Assembly: GCA_050186725.1 (NCBI GenBank) | Contig: JBFWYG010000003.1 | Location: forward strand, 1-64,000 | From: JADJYF01 sp050186725 | Lineage (GTDB): Bacteria > Pseudomonadota > Gammaproteobacteria > Ga0077536 | Direction: 5' to 3' | DNA length: 64,000 nucleotides | The notes under the pieces: generated by a model | What the model was told of the DNA's origin: nothing | The model's input: the letters and a program-made list of their open reading frames with translations, nothing else | Databases searched by the model: none | Made by a program: the position numbers and the translations under genes | In this document: positions 42,338 to 50,457 of the stretch, one piece after another | How positions within the stretch are numbered: the stretch's first letter is position 1 | Layout: every line of letters starts with the position of its first letter

Positions 42338-44161
42338 TCAGGGCGGCGGGACTTCGAGACCGATACCTAGATATCCGCGGAACACCCCCGACTCGTCGAA
42401 CATCGGTTCGCCGCTCAGGCGGTAGCAGGTCGCGCGGCCGTCTGGCTGCGCCGCGCTCACGCCAAAGTCGCAGAATGACCAGCGGGCGGCCAGTTCGGCC
42501 CTGACGCGCACCCAGGGCTCATCGGCGGGGCTCAAGTGGGGCAGTTCCCACAGACGCCTGCCGAGAATGTCGCCGACCTCAGTGATTCTGGCTTCCGTGC
42601 AGGCAACCAGGCGCAACTCGCTGTCGGTCTCGAACTGCCAGTCGCAGCCTAGCGCCGCGTAGCGTCGAAGTCGCCGCTCGCTCACGAGCAAGGCTTGTCG
42701 CTCCGTCTCTCGGCGCAGGTAGTGCCCGAGCAGCAGGCCGATGCTCGCCACCGAACGCAAGCAGGATTCGTCCGGCTCCTCGAGTCCTGCCCGACTGCCG
42801 AACACCAGCACGCCATGCATACGGCCTTCGGCACTCACTGGCAAGACGAACACGCCGCGCAGGCCAATCTCGTGGGGCCAGGCGGTGGCGGAACGCTGAT
42901 CGTCGCGCGCGTCACGCAGCCACAGCGGTTGCATGGTCTGACACACTCGGCCGCTGAGCCCGGCATTAGCCGGGAACCTGCCCTGCGGTGCGCGTGCCAG
43001 GAACATCTCGACTTCCGGGGCGTCGCCAACACTCCACTGCGCTGCGCGGGACAGCGAAGCACTGGACGCATCATGCGCAAAGTACTGACCGCAGTCCCAA
43101 CGCTGGGCCTCACACACCGCCGCGAGCACAGCAAGCAGAGCCGCGCTGGGCTCTGCAGCTCCGGCGAGACGCATTGCAACGTTGCACTCGAGGGCCTGCC
43201 ATTGGGCGTCGCGTCGACGCGCACTGATATCCTCATGCGCGAGCACCACGTACGCCCTGTCATCACGGCGCAGCGCGGTGGCGGCCACCAGCACCCAACG
43301 CCTCCCGGCATCGGTATCCAACTCTCGCTCGAAAGCGAACAGCATGCGCTCGCCCCTTCCCACCTGCGCGATTCCGGCACCGATGACCTCGGTCGCGAGC
43401 GGGGTACGAGATTCGCGCGTGAGGCACGCGGTCAGGTAATGGCTGCCGACGCTCAGGCTTCCGCCCATCCCCGCGGGACACTGCGGCCAGGCATCGTTGC
43501 AAGCCACGATGGTCCCGTCTTCGTTCAACACACAGGCCGGCGAGCCGAGCGCATTGAGCGTTGACTGCAACCCGGGCAGGCTTTCGAGTATCTCGCTCGC
43601 AGTCGCACGGCGCGCCGTGACATCACGAGTGATACCGAGATAACCGCGAAAGCGGCCAAACTCATCGAAGTTCGGCGCGCCACTGACCGTGAAATGACTG
43701 ACGGCACCAAAGTCCCCACATTGCCTGAGCTCGAAATCTCGGAACGCCCGGTGCGCCACGAGCTCGGCGCGCAAGCTCCGCCAGTCCCCGTCTTTGACGT
43801 CGTCCAACTCGAGATCCCACCAGGCGCGACCAAGCATGTCCGCACAGTCCGCGGCACCGACAGGCACACCGGTACAGGCGATGAAGCGGAAATGTTCGTC
43901 CTGCTCCCAGTGGCCATCGGACGCCAGATTGACCAGCAGGCGATAATGACGCTTGAGCTTCAGCAGCGCTGCTTGCGCGTCCGGCAACAGGATGGCGCGG
44001 CCACTCTCGGTGTCGAGTATCGCATCAACTTCTCCGTGGGCAATCGCGTTGCGTTCTCGCGCGCCCCGCACCAGGCGCAGGATGCGCGTCTCGAAACGTG
44101 GTGCAGGACCACGCTCCGCTGCGACGGCGGCCTCCCCGGTCGAACGACGTTTGTTGTTCAT
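42338..44161 (-). CDS. PAS-PAS-GAF-PAS sensor protein without output domain
   Basis: This 607-residue soluble sensor has PAS 1 at about 70-185, PAS 2 at about 190-315, GAF at about 320-480 and PAS 3 at about 495-605. PAS 1 and PAS 3 are clear duplicates: DMLGRAWWDLELDD and FDEFGRFRGYLGITRDV match DILGRRLWELPHLS and FDESGVFRGYLGIGLEV. The protein stops three residues after PAS 3, so no kinase, GGDEF, EAL or HTH is attached. It overlaps the kaiB stop by 4 bp (ATGA) and is translated with it. It may act through protein contacts, or its output domain may have been lost. Confidence 0.82.
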   Translation of the reverse strand: MNNKRRSTGEAAVAAERGPAPRFETRILRLVRGARERNAIAHGEVDAILDTESGRAILLPDAQAALLKLKRHYRLLVNLASDGHWEQDEHFRFIACTGVPVGAADCADMLGRAWWDLELDDVKDGDWRSLRAELVAHRAFRDFELRQCGDFGAVSHFTVSGAPNFDEFGRFRGYLGITRDVTARRATASEILESLPGLQSTLNALGSPACVLNEDGTIVACNDAWPQCPAGMGGSLSVGSHYLTACLTRESRTPLATEVIGAGIAQVGRGERMLFAFERELDTDAGRRWVLVAATALRRDDRAYVVLAHEDISARRRDAQWQALECNVAMRLAGAAEPSAALLAVLAAVCEAQRWDCGQYFAHDASSASLSRAAQWSVGDAPEVEMFLARAPQGRFPANAGLSGRVCQTMQPLWLRDARDDQRSATAWPHEIGLRGVFVLPVSAEGRMHGVLVFGSRAGLEEPDESCLRSVASIGLLLGHYLRRETERQALLVSERRLRRYAALGCDWQFETDSELRLVACTEARITEVGDILGRRLWELPHLSPADEPWVRVRAELAARWSFCDFGVSAAQPDGRATCYRLSGEPMFDESGVFRGYLGIGLEVPPP

Positions 44162-44487
44162 TCGATTCCCAGGGCGTGCAGAACACCTGCGCGATCGTTG
44201 AGGTTACCGACGATGCGGACTGCCGGTCCGGGGCCCAGCACGGCGAGGCTCGGCGTGACCAGGATGCCATCGGCCAAGGCTCGCTGCGGCGCTATGAGCA
44301 CGTCGATGATATCCAGTTCATAACGCCCTGCCAGGCGTTCCGCGCATATGGCGGTGAGATTGCCGATCGCGAGCCGCGAATTCGGGGCGTTGCCCGCTAT
44401 GTACAGGCGCAAGGAAACGCGCGCGCCGTCCGGCGCGATGGGCTGCGCAAGCTTGGTCTTCAATGTCGGCGCCTTCTTGATCGTCAC
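44158..44487 (-). CDS. kaiB: KaiB-family protein
   Basis: This 109-residue protein starts at a GTG. The KaiB thioredoxin-like core is clear: LRLYIAGNAPNSRLAIGNL, YELDIIDVLIAPQRALADG, ILVTPSLAVLGPGPAVRIVG and a closing helix. In cyanobacteria KaiB binds KaiC and KaiA and swaps fold. Proteobacterial KaiB proteins are often linked to KaiC and PAS sensor kinases in stress responses. No kaiC is in the window. The N-terminal extension of about 22 residues (KKAPTLKTKL and following) is not part of the fold. The overlapping sensor gene is the likely partner. Confidence 0.88.
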   Translation of the reverse strand: MTIKKAPTLKTKLAQPIAPDGARVSLRLYIAGNAPNSRLAIGNLTAICAERLAGRYELDIIDVLIAPQRALADGILVTPSLAVLGPGPAVRIVGNLNDRAGVLHALGIE

Positions 44488-44699
44488 AATTCAAAGTCCG
44501 GATTGCCTGCGCCATGATCCAGGCAGGTCATGCTCACAGGTTCGAGCCGGCCGAGCCGATCTGGCCTCACTGCGCGGCATCCCCGCTGGCACAGCGCCAC
44601 CCTGATTGGAAGGCCAAGACTACGCATCCATGCGCTCGGGTCTGTACGCTACCCCACCCATTGCCACCGCCCTGGACGCCGAAGCGGATATTGCGCCCC

Positions 44700-46358
44700 T
44701 CAGAGCTCGTGCTTGATGGGCAACCACGACAACAGCCGAGCGAGGTAGCGGTCCCAGGCGTTGCGGACGGGTTCTTGCCAGTATTCCACCGGCCGGCCGG
44801 CTTCGTTGGTTCGCCACAGGAGATCTGGCGCGCCGCCTGTCCGATTCTCGCGCCACGACAAGGCGTAGGAGTTTTGCGGCGCGGTCATTGCATTGAAGCG
44901 CGCAACCGTCTGCTGCGCCAGCACCGGACTATCGATGATGAGTCCGATCTCCGTATTGAGGTGTATCGAACGCTGGTCGAAGTTCATGGAACCCACGAAC
45001 AGAAAGCGTCGATCGATGACGAATAGCTTGGCGTGCAGTGAGTAGTTTCCATGAGCTGACATGGCGCTGGTCTGGCCGCTGCCGTGGGCGGAACTCAGCT
45101 GCGAACGAATCTCATTGATTTCGACGCCCTTCCCGAGCAGCGCCGGTCGATGACCCATGTAGCCCGAATGTGCCAGCAAACCTCTCGATGACTCGAGGGA
45201 ATTGGTGAGTACGCGGACACGTACCTTGCGTTCGCGCAATGCCGAGAACACTGCCAGTTCACCTGCCGTAGGCACGAAATATGGCGTCACCATCACGAGC
45301 TCACTGCGCGCCGCGCCGAGCGCCGCGATCAATGCAGGCATCAACAGTCGGCCGCCACGGTCGGCGCTGTCCTTCGCTGACTTGGCAGGGCTGTCGCTCA
45401 GGACCTCAGCGCGTGCCCATTGCAGATCGAGTCGCCCGGAGAGCATGCCGGCATAAGGCTCACCAGAGGCGAGCGCCAGACCGTAGTCGATGCCATCGTC
45501 CTCCAGGTCCCCGAGGTAGTTGGACGCCATCGCTGGCGTGCCCGTCACCGCTGACGCACCGGTCGTGACGGCCTCAGGCGCGTTGGCCAGCGCCGCGGCG
45601 GGAATCGCGAGCGGGCTGTTCCAAAACTCGTCGAAGGTGGCCGACAGGGAGGACACAGTGGGCCCGATGACGAACACGTCATCGTCGGCGAACTGGGACT
45701 CGGGGTCCATCTGAAAGTACTGGTTGCCCACGTTGCGCCCGCCAATCATCGCCGCCGCATTGTCGACCACCAGCAGCTTGTTGTGCATGCGGCGATCGAG
45801 ACGGCGGTGGTCCAGCAGGTACTCCGCGCCCCGCAGGACTTTGGAATGCCCTCTATAGGCGAAGGGATTGAATATCCTCACCGCGATGCCAGGCACCTTG
45901 TCCAGGGCCACGATGCGCGCGGCGCTGCCTTGTGGGTCACCATCGTCGATCAGGAGGCGAACGCGCACCCCGCGCAGCGCAGCGCGCTTCAGCGCCCTGC
46001 CGAGCAGGCGCCCGGTCTCGTCAGCCCGAAAGATGTAGTACTGAAGATCGAGCGTCTGTTCAGCAGCGTCGATCATCTGCGCTCGCACGAGAAAGCCGTC
46101 CACCCCTACCGGCACCAGGCGGAAGCCAGACAGACCTCCATGCGCGCGCGCGAGTACACCGACTCGAGTAGCGAGGCGCGAAGTCGCGTCCGGCGCGCTC
46201 GCCGTCGAGTACTGCCTGGGATAGTCCGCGCCCGGCGGCAGATGCCCGCATCCCGCGAGCGCGAGCGCGAGCGCGAGCGCGAGCAACATCAGCATCAGCC
46301 ATGCACGGCGCGCGGTGGCAGCACGCTGTCGTGCGCGAATGCGGAGGGGCAGTGGCAT
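44700..46358 (-). CDS. Phospholipase D/cardiolipin-synthase-like lipoprotein
   Basis: This 552-residue protein starts at the ATG at 46358. Two HKD motifs are present: H192-x-K194...D199 in MHNKLLVVDNAAAMIGGRN, and HAKLFVIDRRFLFVGSMNFD near residue 440. The plan is that of ClsC/YmdC-type cardiolipin synthases. The N-terminus is a lipoprotein signal with lipobox LAGC (Cys37). Its hydrophobic core, an Ala-Leu repeat, is encoded by five copies of a six-base repeat. It lies among envelope-stress genes, which fits membrane-lipid remodelling. Confidence 0.85.
   Translation of the reverse strand: MPLPLRIRARQRAATARRAWLMLMLLALALALALAGCGHLPPGADYPRQYSTASAPDATSRLATRVGVLARAHGGLSGFRLVPVGVDGFLVRAQMIDAAEQTLDLQYYIFRADETGRLLGRALKRAALRGVRVRLLIDDGDPQGSAARIVALDKVPGIAVRIFNPFAYRGHSKVLRGAEYLLDHRRLDRRMHNKLLVVDNAAAMIGGRNVGNQYFQMDPESQFADDDVFVIGPTVSSLSATFDEFWNSPLAIPAAALANAPEAVTTGASAVTGTPAMASNYLGDLEDDGIDYGLALASGEPYAGMLSGRLDLQWARAEVLSDSPAKSAKDSADRGGRLLMPALIAALGAARSELVMVTPYFVPTAGELAVFSALRERKVRVRVLTNSLESSRGLLAHSGYMGHRPALLGKGVEINEIRSQLSSAHGSGQTSAMSAHGNYSLHAKLFVIDRRFLFVGSMNFDQRSIHLNTEIGLIIDSPVLAQQTVARFNAMTAPQNSYALSWRENRTGGAPDLLWRTNEAGRPVEYWQEPVRNAWDRYLARLLSWLPIKHEL
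46255..46284. repeat. Hexanucleotide tandem repeat (GCGAGC)5
   Basis: Five perfect copies of GCGAGC encode, on the minus strand, the alternating Ala-Leu core of the phospholipase-D lipoprotein signal peptide. Adding or losing a copy changes the core by two residues without shifting frame. Confidence 0.9.
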
Positions 46359-46631
46359 GGAGATGGCGGGATATCGCGAGCGAGTGACCGTGCACACTAT
46401 CGCTGGCACGCGATGCTCTGCCGTGCGGTAGCGAACCTACGGGGCACATGTCGACTTACATGGGCTCGGTGCGCTACCAGACAGAGGACTGTGCCGGGTC
46501 AGCGCAACATGCGCCCTGTCAAAGCCGCACATCATGTGTTGCGGTGAACACTGCCGCGCTCGCGCGCTCATATTCACCTCTCCCACCATGGCCTGGCCGA
46601 TGCCACCGAGTCTCGCCTGGAGCACCTTGTC

Positions 46632-46778
46632 ATGCTCGAAACAGTCGCCGTCGTACTCGTCGTTCTTTGGGGTCTGGGCCTGGTGTCCTCGTACTCCATG
46701 GGCGGCCTGATTCACCTTCTGCTGGTGATTGCCATCATCGTCATCCTGGTGCGGGTTATACAAGGGCGGCGCATCTAG
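46632..46778 (+). CDS. Lmo0937-like small membrane protein
   Basis: This 48-residue protein begins MLETVAVVLVVLWGLGLVSS and ends VRVIQGRRI, with two hydrophobic helices around a central GG. Small proteins of this pattern (Lmo0937 family) are widespread and often lie in stress-response clusters with DUF883, BON and CsbD genes, as here. Its function is unknown. It is the first gene of a rightward run of five small envelope proteins. Confidence 0.75.
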   Translation: MLETVAVVLVVLWGLGLVSSYSMGGLIHLLLVIAIIVILVRVIQGRRI

Positions 46779-46834
46779 AGATGGCGCCACAGGCGAGTCG
46801 GATTTTTTATGCGAAATTCCCTGGAGAAAGTCCC

Positions 46835-47065
46835 ATGGATGCGTTGAAAACCTCGGCATTGGTTCTGATTGTGTGCGGTGTGCTGGCACTCATCTACGGT
46901 GGGTTCAGTTATAGCCAAGACACGCAGGCAGCCAAGATCGGCCCAATCGAGTTGACGGTCAGTGAGACCAAGACCGTGAACATTCCTGTGTGGGCCGGCA
47001 TCGGCGCTATCGCCATCGGTGGTGGACTCATGCTGACTCGACGTTGGTCGTCGGTTTCGACATGA
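46835..47065 (+). CDS. Small two-helix membrane protein
   Basis: This 76-residue protein starts at the ATG at 46835, with GGAGA nine bases before it. Helix 1 is SALVLIVCGVLALIYGGFSYS. A short periplasmic stretch (AKIGPIELTVSETKTV) follows, then helix 2 (WAGIGAIAIGGGLMLT) with a basic end. It resembles DUF3185-type proteins of stress clusters. No catalytic motif is present. Confidence 0.72.
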   Translation: MDALKTSALVLIVCGVLALIYGGFSYSQDTQAAKIGPIELTVSETKTVNIPVWAGIGAIAIGGGLMLTRRWSSVST

Positions 47066-47141
47066 CCTTGTCTTGCCGTTGCGATCACGTCGTCAATCGG
47101 CACACGCCCTGGATCCTTACGCCCCCATTTCGGAGTACCGC

Positions 47142-47456
47142 ATGAAGCAAACATCGAGCAAAGCCGCAAGAAACCTGTTGATGGACGACTTTCGACGCGT
47201 CATCGCTGACGCCGAAGCGTTGATCGAAGCCAGCGCCAGCGATGGCAGCGCCGATCTCGCGCAGATTCGCGAGCGCGCTGAAGCCTCGCTTACGGAAATG
47301 AAGAGTCGCCTTGGCGACGTGCAGAAGAACCTCAAGGACAGCGGCGAGCAGGCCGTGGGCGTCACTCAGGACTACATCAGCAACAATCCCTGGACCGCCG
47401 TCGGTATCGCGGCTGGCGCCGGTCTTCTGCTGGGCCTGCTGGGCGGCAAGCGCTGA
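47142..47456 (+). CDS. yqjD: DUF883/ElaB-YqjD-like ribosome-anchoring protein
   Basis: This 104-residue protein has a charged helical N-terminal part (about 10-75) and the C-terminal tail YISNNPWTAVGIAAGAGLLLGL plus LGGKR, which is the DUF883 membrane anchor. In E. coli, YqjD and ElaB tether stationary-phase ribosomes to the membrane. The next two genes resemble YqjE and YqjK, giving the E. coli yqjD-yqjE-yqjK order. Confidence 0.88.
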   Translation: MKQTSSKAARNLLMDDFRRVIADAEALIEASASDGSADLAQIRERAEASLTEMKSRLGDVQKNLKDSGEQAVGVTQDYISNNPWTAVGIAAGAGLLLGLLGGKR

Positions 47457-47476
47457 GCGCCTCGTCGGCCCCGCCC

Positions 47477-47857
47477 TTGGACGGACGCAGCAGTGGCCTG
47501 GCTGCTTCGTTAGCGAGGCTGGCGGCGCGCGGGTTGGACCTCCTGCATACGCGCTTGCAGTTGCTGGCGCTGGAAATCGACGAGGAAGCCAGGCATTTCG
47601 TCACCGTGCTCGGCCTGCTGCTGTCCGCAGGTGCTTGTCTCGCGTTCGCGATCTTGCTCGCCACCGTCGCCCTGGTGCTCGCCTGCGACGAAGCGCATCG
47701 TCTGACCGTACTGGCTGCCCTGGCCGGCCTCTACGCGCTGCTTGGAGGCGGCTTGGCTCTGGTCACCATGACCAAACTTCGCGACAAGACGGCACCGCTT
47801 GCCGACACGCTCGCCCAGTTGCAGCAGGATGTCCGAGCGCTGGGCGGCTGCCCATGA
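47477..47857 (+). CDS. yqjE: YqjE-like phage-holin-family membrane protein
   Basis: This 126-residue protein starts at a TTG 20 bp after yqjD. It has an amphipathic N-terminal helix, then two hydrophobic helices (FVTVLGLLLSAGACLAFAIL and TVLAALAGLYALLGGGLALV) and a cytoplasmic tail. It matches the YqjE/phage-holin superfamily III pattern. It overlaps the YqjK-like gene by 4 bp (ATGA). Confidence 0.8.
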   Translation: MDGRSSGLAASLARLAARGLDLLHTRLQLLALEIDEEARHFVTVLGLLLSAGACLAFAILLATVALVLACDEAHRLTVLAALAGLYALLGGGLALVTMTKLRDKTAPLADTLAQLQQDVRALGGCP

Positions 47858-48135
47858 TCGCCAGGCGCACAGCACGTGCCTTGGAGCACCAGCGACTGTT
47901 GGATCGTATTGCCGATCAACGTCACGGCTTGCGGGTCGCGGCGCGCGCCTGGCGACAGCCCCTCGCACTGGTCGACGTGGCGTTGGCGGCCTCGAGGATC
48001 GTGAGGCGACATCCCCTGGCGCTGTTGGCCGTTTATGGCCTGGCACAGGTATTGGGGCCCATGCCCGTGCGCCACGTGGTTGGCTGGGTAATGCGCGGCC
48101 GGCGCATCGCCGCGCTGCTCAGAATGGTCTTCTGA
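47854..48135 (+). CDS. YqjK-like protein
   Basis: This 93-residue basic protein has many Arg residues and a central pattern RHGLRVAARAWRQPLALVDVALAASRIVRRHPLALLAV in which a single hydrophobic stretch follows an Arg-rich helix. Position behind yqjE with a 4-bp overlap is the main support for a YqjK-like role. Sequence similarity is weak. Confidence 0.6.
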   Translation: MIARRTARALEHQRLLDRIADQRHGLRVAARAWRQPLALVDVALAASRIVRRHPLALLAVYGLAQVLGPMPVRHVVGWVMRGRRIAALLRMVF

Positions 48136-48194
48136 ACATCTCAAATGACGGCGGCGCCCGCAGGCGCCGCCGGATCGAAGCGCGCGCCGCGCGT

Positions 48195-48614
48195 CTAACG
48201 CCAGAGGGGTTCGCCAAGATTGACTTGCTTCTTCTGCGTCAGACCACCGGTCGCCGCGCCGACGGACGCGCCAATGGCCGCGCCCGTGCCTGGCCCGATG
48301 CCGGTCACCGCGCCCACCACGGCGCCGGTACCCGCGCCTAGGCCGGCACCGCTCAGCATGCGGTCGCCCGAGGTAGTGCCGCAGGCAGCCACACTGCCCA
48401 GGAGGGCCACAAGGAGGAGCTGCTTGAAGCGGATGACCGCCGCGCCGGCCTGGGCGGGCGGCCACGGCCTTGGCGGCGCATCGGTCGGGGGCCGGCGCCG
48501 AATCCTCGGAAGTGCCGTGCCGACCACCAAGGGGGGACGGGCGAGCAGGACGCGTGGCATGACGGCGGCGGACATCACGGAATTGTTGTTATTGGGGAGG
48601 TCTTGAGTATTCAT
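48195..48614 (-). CDS. Glycine-zipper protein with internal lipoprotein-type signal
   Basis: This protein has 139 residues from the ATG at 48614. The C-terminal half has a glycine zipper (GAGLGAGTGAVVGAVTGIGP, then GTGAAIGASVGAATGG) like YMGG/Rick_17kDa outer-membrane lipoproteins. A classical lipobox sequence (FKQLLLVALLGSVAACG) stands about 70 residues from this start instead of at the N-terminus. The codon before IRFKQLLL is GTC, one base from GTG. The long Asn/Pro/Arg-rich N-terminal piece is therefore odd, and the native start may have been mutated. Confidence 0.55.
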   Translation of the reverse strand: MNTQDLPNNNNSVMSAAVMPRVLLARPPLVVGTALPRIRRRPPTDAPPRPWPPAQAGAAVIRFKQLLLVALLGSVAACGTTSGDRMLSGAGLGAGTGAVVGAVTGIGPGTGAAIGASVGAATGGLTQKKQVNLGEPLWR

Positions 48615-49211
48615 GCTTACCTCTGTCCGCGACGCAGAAAGGCGAATTTGCCTGGACCGTGCCGCGAATGAGTAGCGATGGTAGTCCCGCGCAAGCATGC
48701 CGTCGGTACGCAGCACCACTTAAGGAGCGCAGCGGGGCATCACAGGACGAGTCGGACAGTCAGTTCGTCGCCTGCCAGCACGCGCCGCGCTGCCGCGGGC
48801 CGGCGTCAAGAGCGCATCGGCATGCGGCCCTGTTCGAACTGGTTCACCATCGCGCTGGTTCCGCTCGAAGTACGCAAGGGCGTGGCCGTGCAGACATCTC
48901 CCGATGTCTGCCCATATGGCCGGCTGGGGCGCGGATCAGTGTGCCCCGCCATCACGGTGGGTTCGCCTCGATCCGCTGTTTCCGCGAGCAGTTGCCTCGG
49001 AACTGGAGAGAACACAGGCCCTCCGCGGGCCTGGACAGCCCGGCGGCAGCGCGCTGGTGGCTATCGGTCGAGCACTGCGCCCCACGCAATCTGGGCCTGC
49101 CTGCCGAGGCGACCCCCTCTTCGCGAGCGCATGCGTGCAAGGCCGATTCAAATCGGCCTTGCACGGCCCGTTGAGCGGCTGTACGCGGCGTTTCGACAGT
49201 TGCAGGGCGGG
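48615..49211. other. Long spacer with no supported gene
   Basis: About 600 bp lie between the glycine-zipper gene and the first RTX gene. Short open frames on both strands lack start signals and family features. The only structured element is the family A palindrome at 49139-49160. Confidence 0.45.
49139..49160. repeat. Family A palindrome
   Basis: AAGGCCGATT and AATCGGCCTT pair perfectly around CA, followed by GCACGGC as in the other copies. It lies about 50 bp beyond the stop of the RTX gene and could form a transcript-end hairpin. Confidence 0.85.
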
Positions 49212-50291
49212 TCAGACGATCGCCTGGGTCAGGTCAGTGTCCACGAACACCGCGCCGCCACCACCGTCATAGACGTTGTACGTGACGCCGTCCACGACCT
49301 GCGTGCCACCGCCGTTCAGGGCCCAGCCGCCGCCGACCAGGTCCACGCTGTCACCCGCGTCGCCGAACACGAAGAGTTCGTCGGACTCTGCATTCAGCGC
49401 GAGCAGGTCGGCGATGGAGAGGCTGAGCGCGTTGTTGCCGGTGCCGGTGAGATCGATGAGTTCGATGCCGGTCAGCACCGAGCCCGCGACATCGGACAGG
49501 TCCAGGGAGACGTCCTCGCCCCCGATCACGAGGGTGTCGTCGCCGCTGCCGCCCGCGACCAGGCTGTCGTCCTCATCGTAGACCAGGGTGTCGTCGCCGC
49601 TGCCGGCGAGCAGCACATCGACGCCATCGCCACCGTCCAGTACGTCCGCGCCGGACGCGCCGTTCAGGCGATCATCGCCGTCATTGCCGTTCAACTTGTC
49701 GTCACCCGACGCGCCGTACACGCGGTCATTGCCGTCACCGCCGGACACGATGTCATCGCCGGAGGCGCCGTTCAGGCCGTTGTTGCCGGCATTGCCGGTG
49801 ATGCGGTTGTCACCGCTGTTGCCATTGCCGTTCAGGTTGCCGGTACCGGTGAGCACCAGGTCTTCCTGGTGGCGGCCGAGGCTGTAAGTGATGCTGGCGT
49901 TGACGCGGTCGTCGCCCGGATCGGAGCGCCCGCGAACGATCTCGCCGGCGTGATCGACGAAGTACACGTCGTCGCCGATGCCGCCGTCCAGGTCGTCGCG
50001 GCCGCTGCCGCCGGTCAGCCGGTCGCGGCCGCGGCCGCCGTTGAGATCGTCATTGCCGACGCCGCCGTTCAGCCGATCATCACCCACGCCGCCGTTCAGG
50101 TCGTCGTCGCCAGCGCCGCCCGAAAGCGAGTCGTCGCCGTCATCGCCGTCGAGCCGGTCGCGGCCACGGCCGCCGTCCAGGCGGTCGTCGCCGCCGCGCC
50201 CGCGAATGATGTCGTCGTCATCCTCACCGCGGATCGAGTCATCATCGTCATCGCCATTGCGCCGGCTCGCCAGCGCGCTTCGATTCGCCAT
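49212..50291 (-). CDS. RTX calcium-binding protein 1
   Basis: This 359-residue acidic protein has two blocks of GGxGxDxLx nonapeptides (about 20-110 and 165-260), for example GGRGRDRLDGDDGDD and GGVGDDRLNGG, which fold into calcium-filled beta-rolls outside the cell. Between them lies a linker (VYFVDHAGEIVRGRSDPGDD) shared with the second copy. The C-terminal domain (about 265-359) ends VFVDTDLTQAIV and has a conserved ELIDLTGTGNNALSL motif. No signal peptide is present, so type I secretion through a C-terminal signal is expected. No ABC/MFP/TolC genes are nearby. Confidence 0.88.
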   Translation of the reverse strand: MANRSALASRRNGDDDDDSIRGEDDDDIIRGRGGDDRLDGGRGRDRLDGDDGDDSLSGGAGDDDLNGGVGDDRLNGGVGNDDLNGGRGRDRLTGGSGRDDLDGGIGDDVYFVDHAGEIVRGRSDPGDDRVNASITYSLGRHQEDLVLTGTGNLNGNGNSGDNRITGNAGNNGLNGASGDDIVSGGDGNDRVYGASGDDKLNGNDGDDRLNGASGADVLDGGDGVDVLLAGSGDDTLVYDEDDSLVAGGSGDDTLVIGGEDVSLDLSDVAGSVLTGIELIDLTGTGNNALSLSIADLLALNAESDELFVFGDAGDSVDLVGGGWALNGGGTQVVDGVTYNVYDGGGGAVFVDTDLTQAIV

Positions 50292-50457
50292 CCTCTATCT
50301 ACCTCTAACGTGGTTGGTCGCGGGCGCCGAGGGCGCCCGCTGCTGGGTACATGTTGGCGGGCAAGAGTTCCAGCCGGGATGACCGGAATCAATTGCCCTG
50401 CGCCGAGGTATGGCGATGAATGCGAAGTCGCGCACGCTTTGCGCGCGCGGCCAGGTC

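Noticed and set aside
48720..49211. Small open frames on both strands in the spacer before the RTX genes
   Set aside because: No ribosome-binding site, no motif and poor composition. Treated as non-coding.
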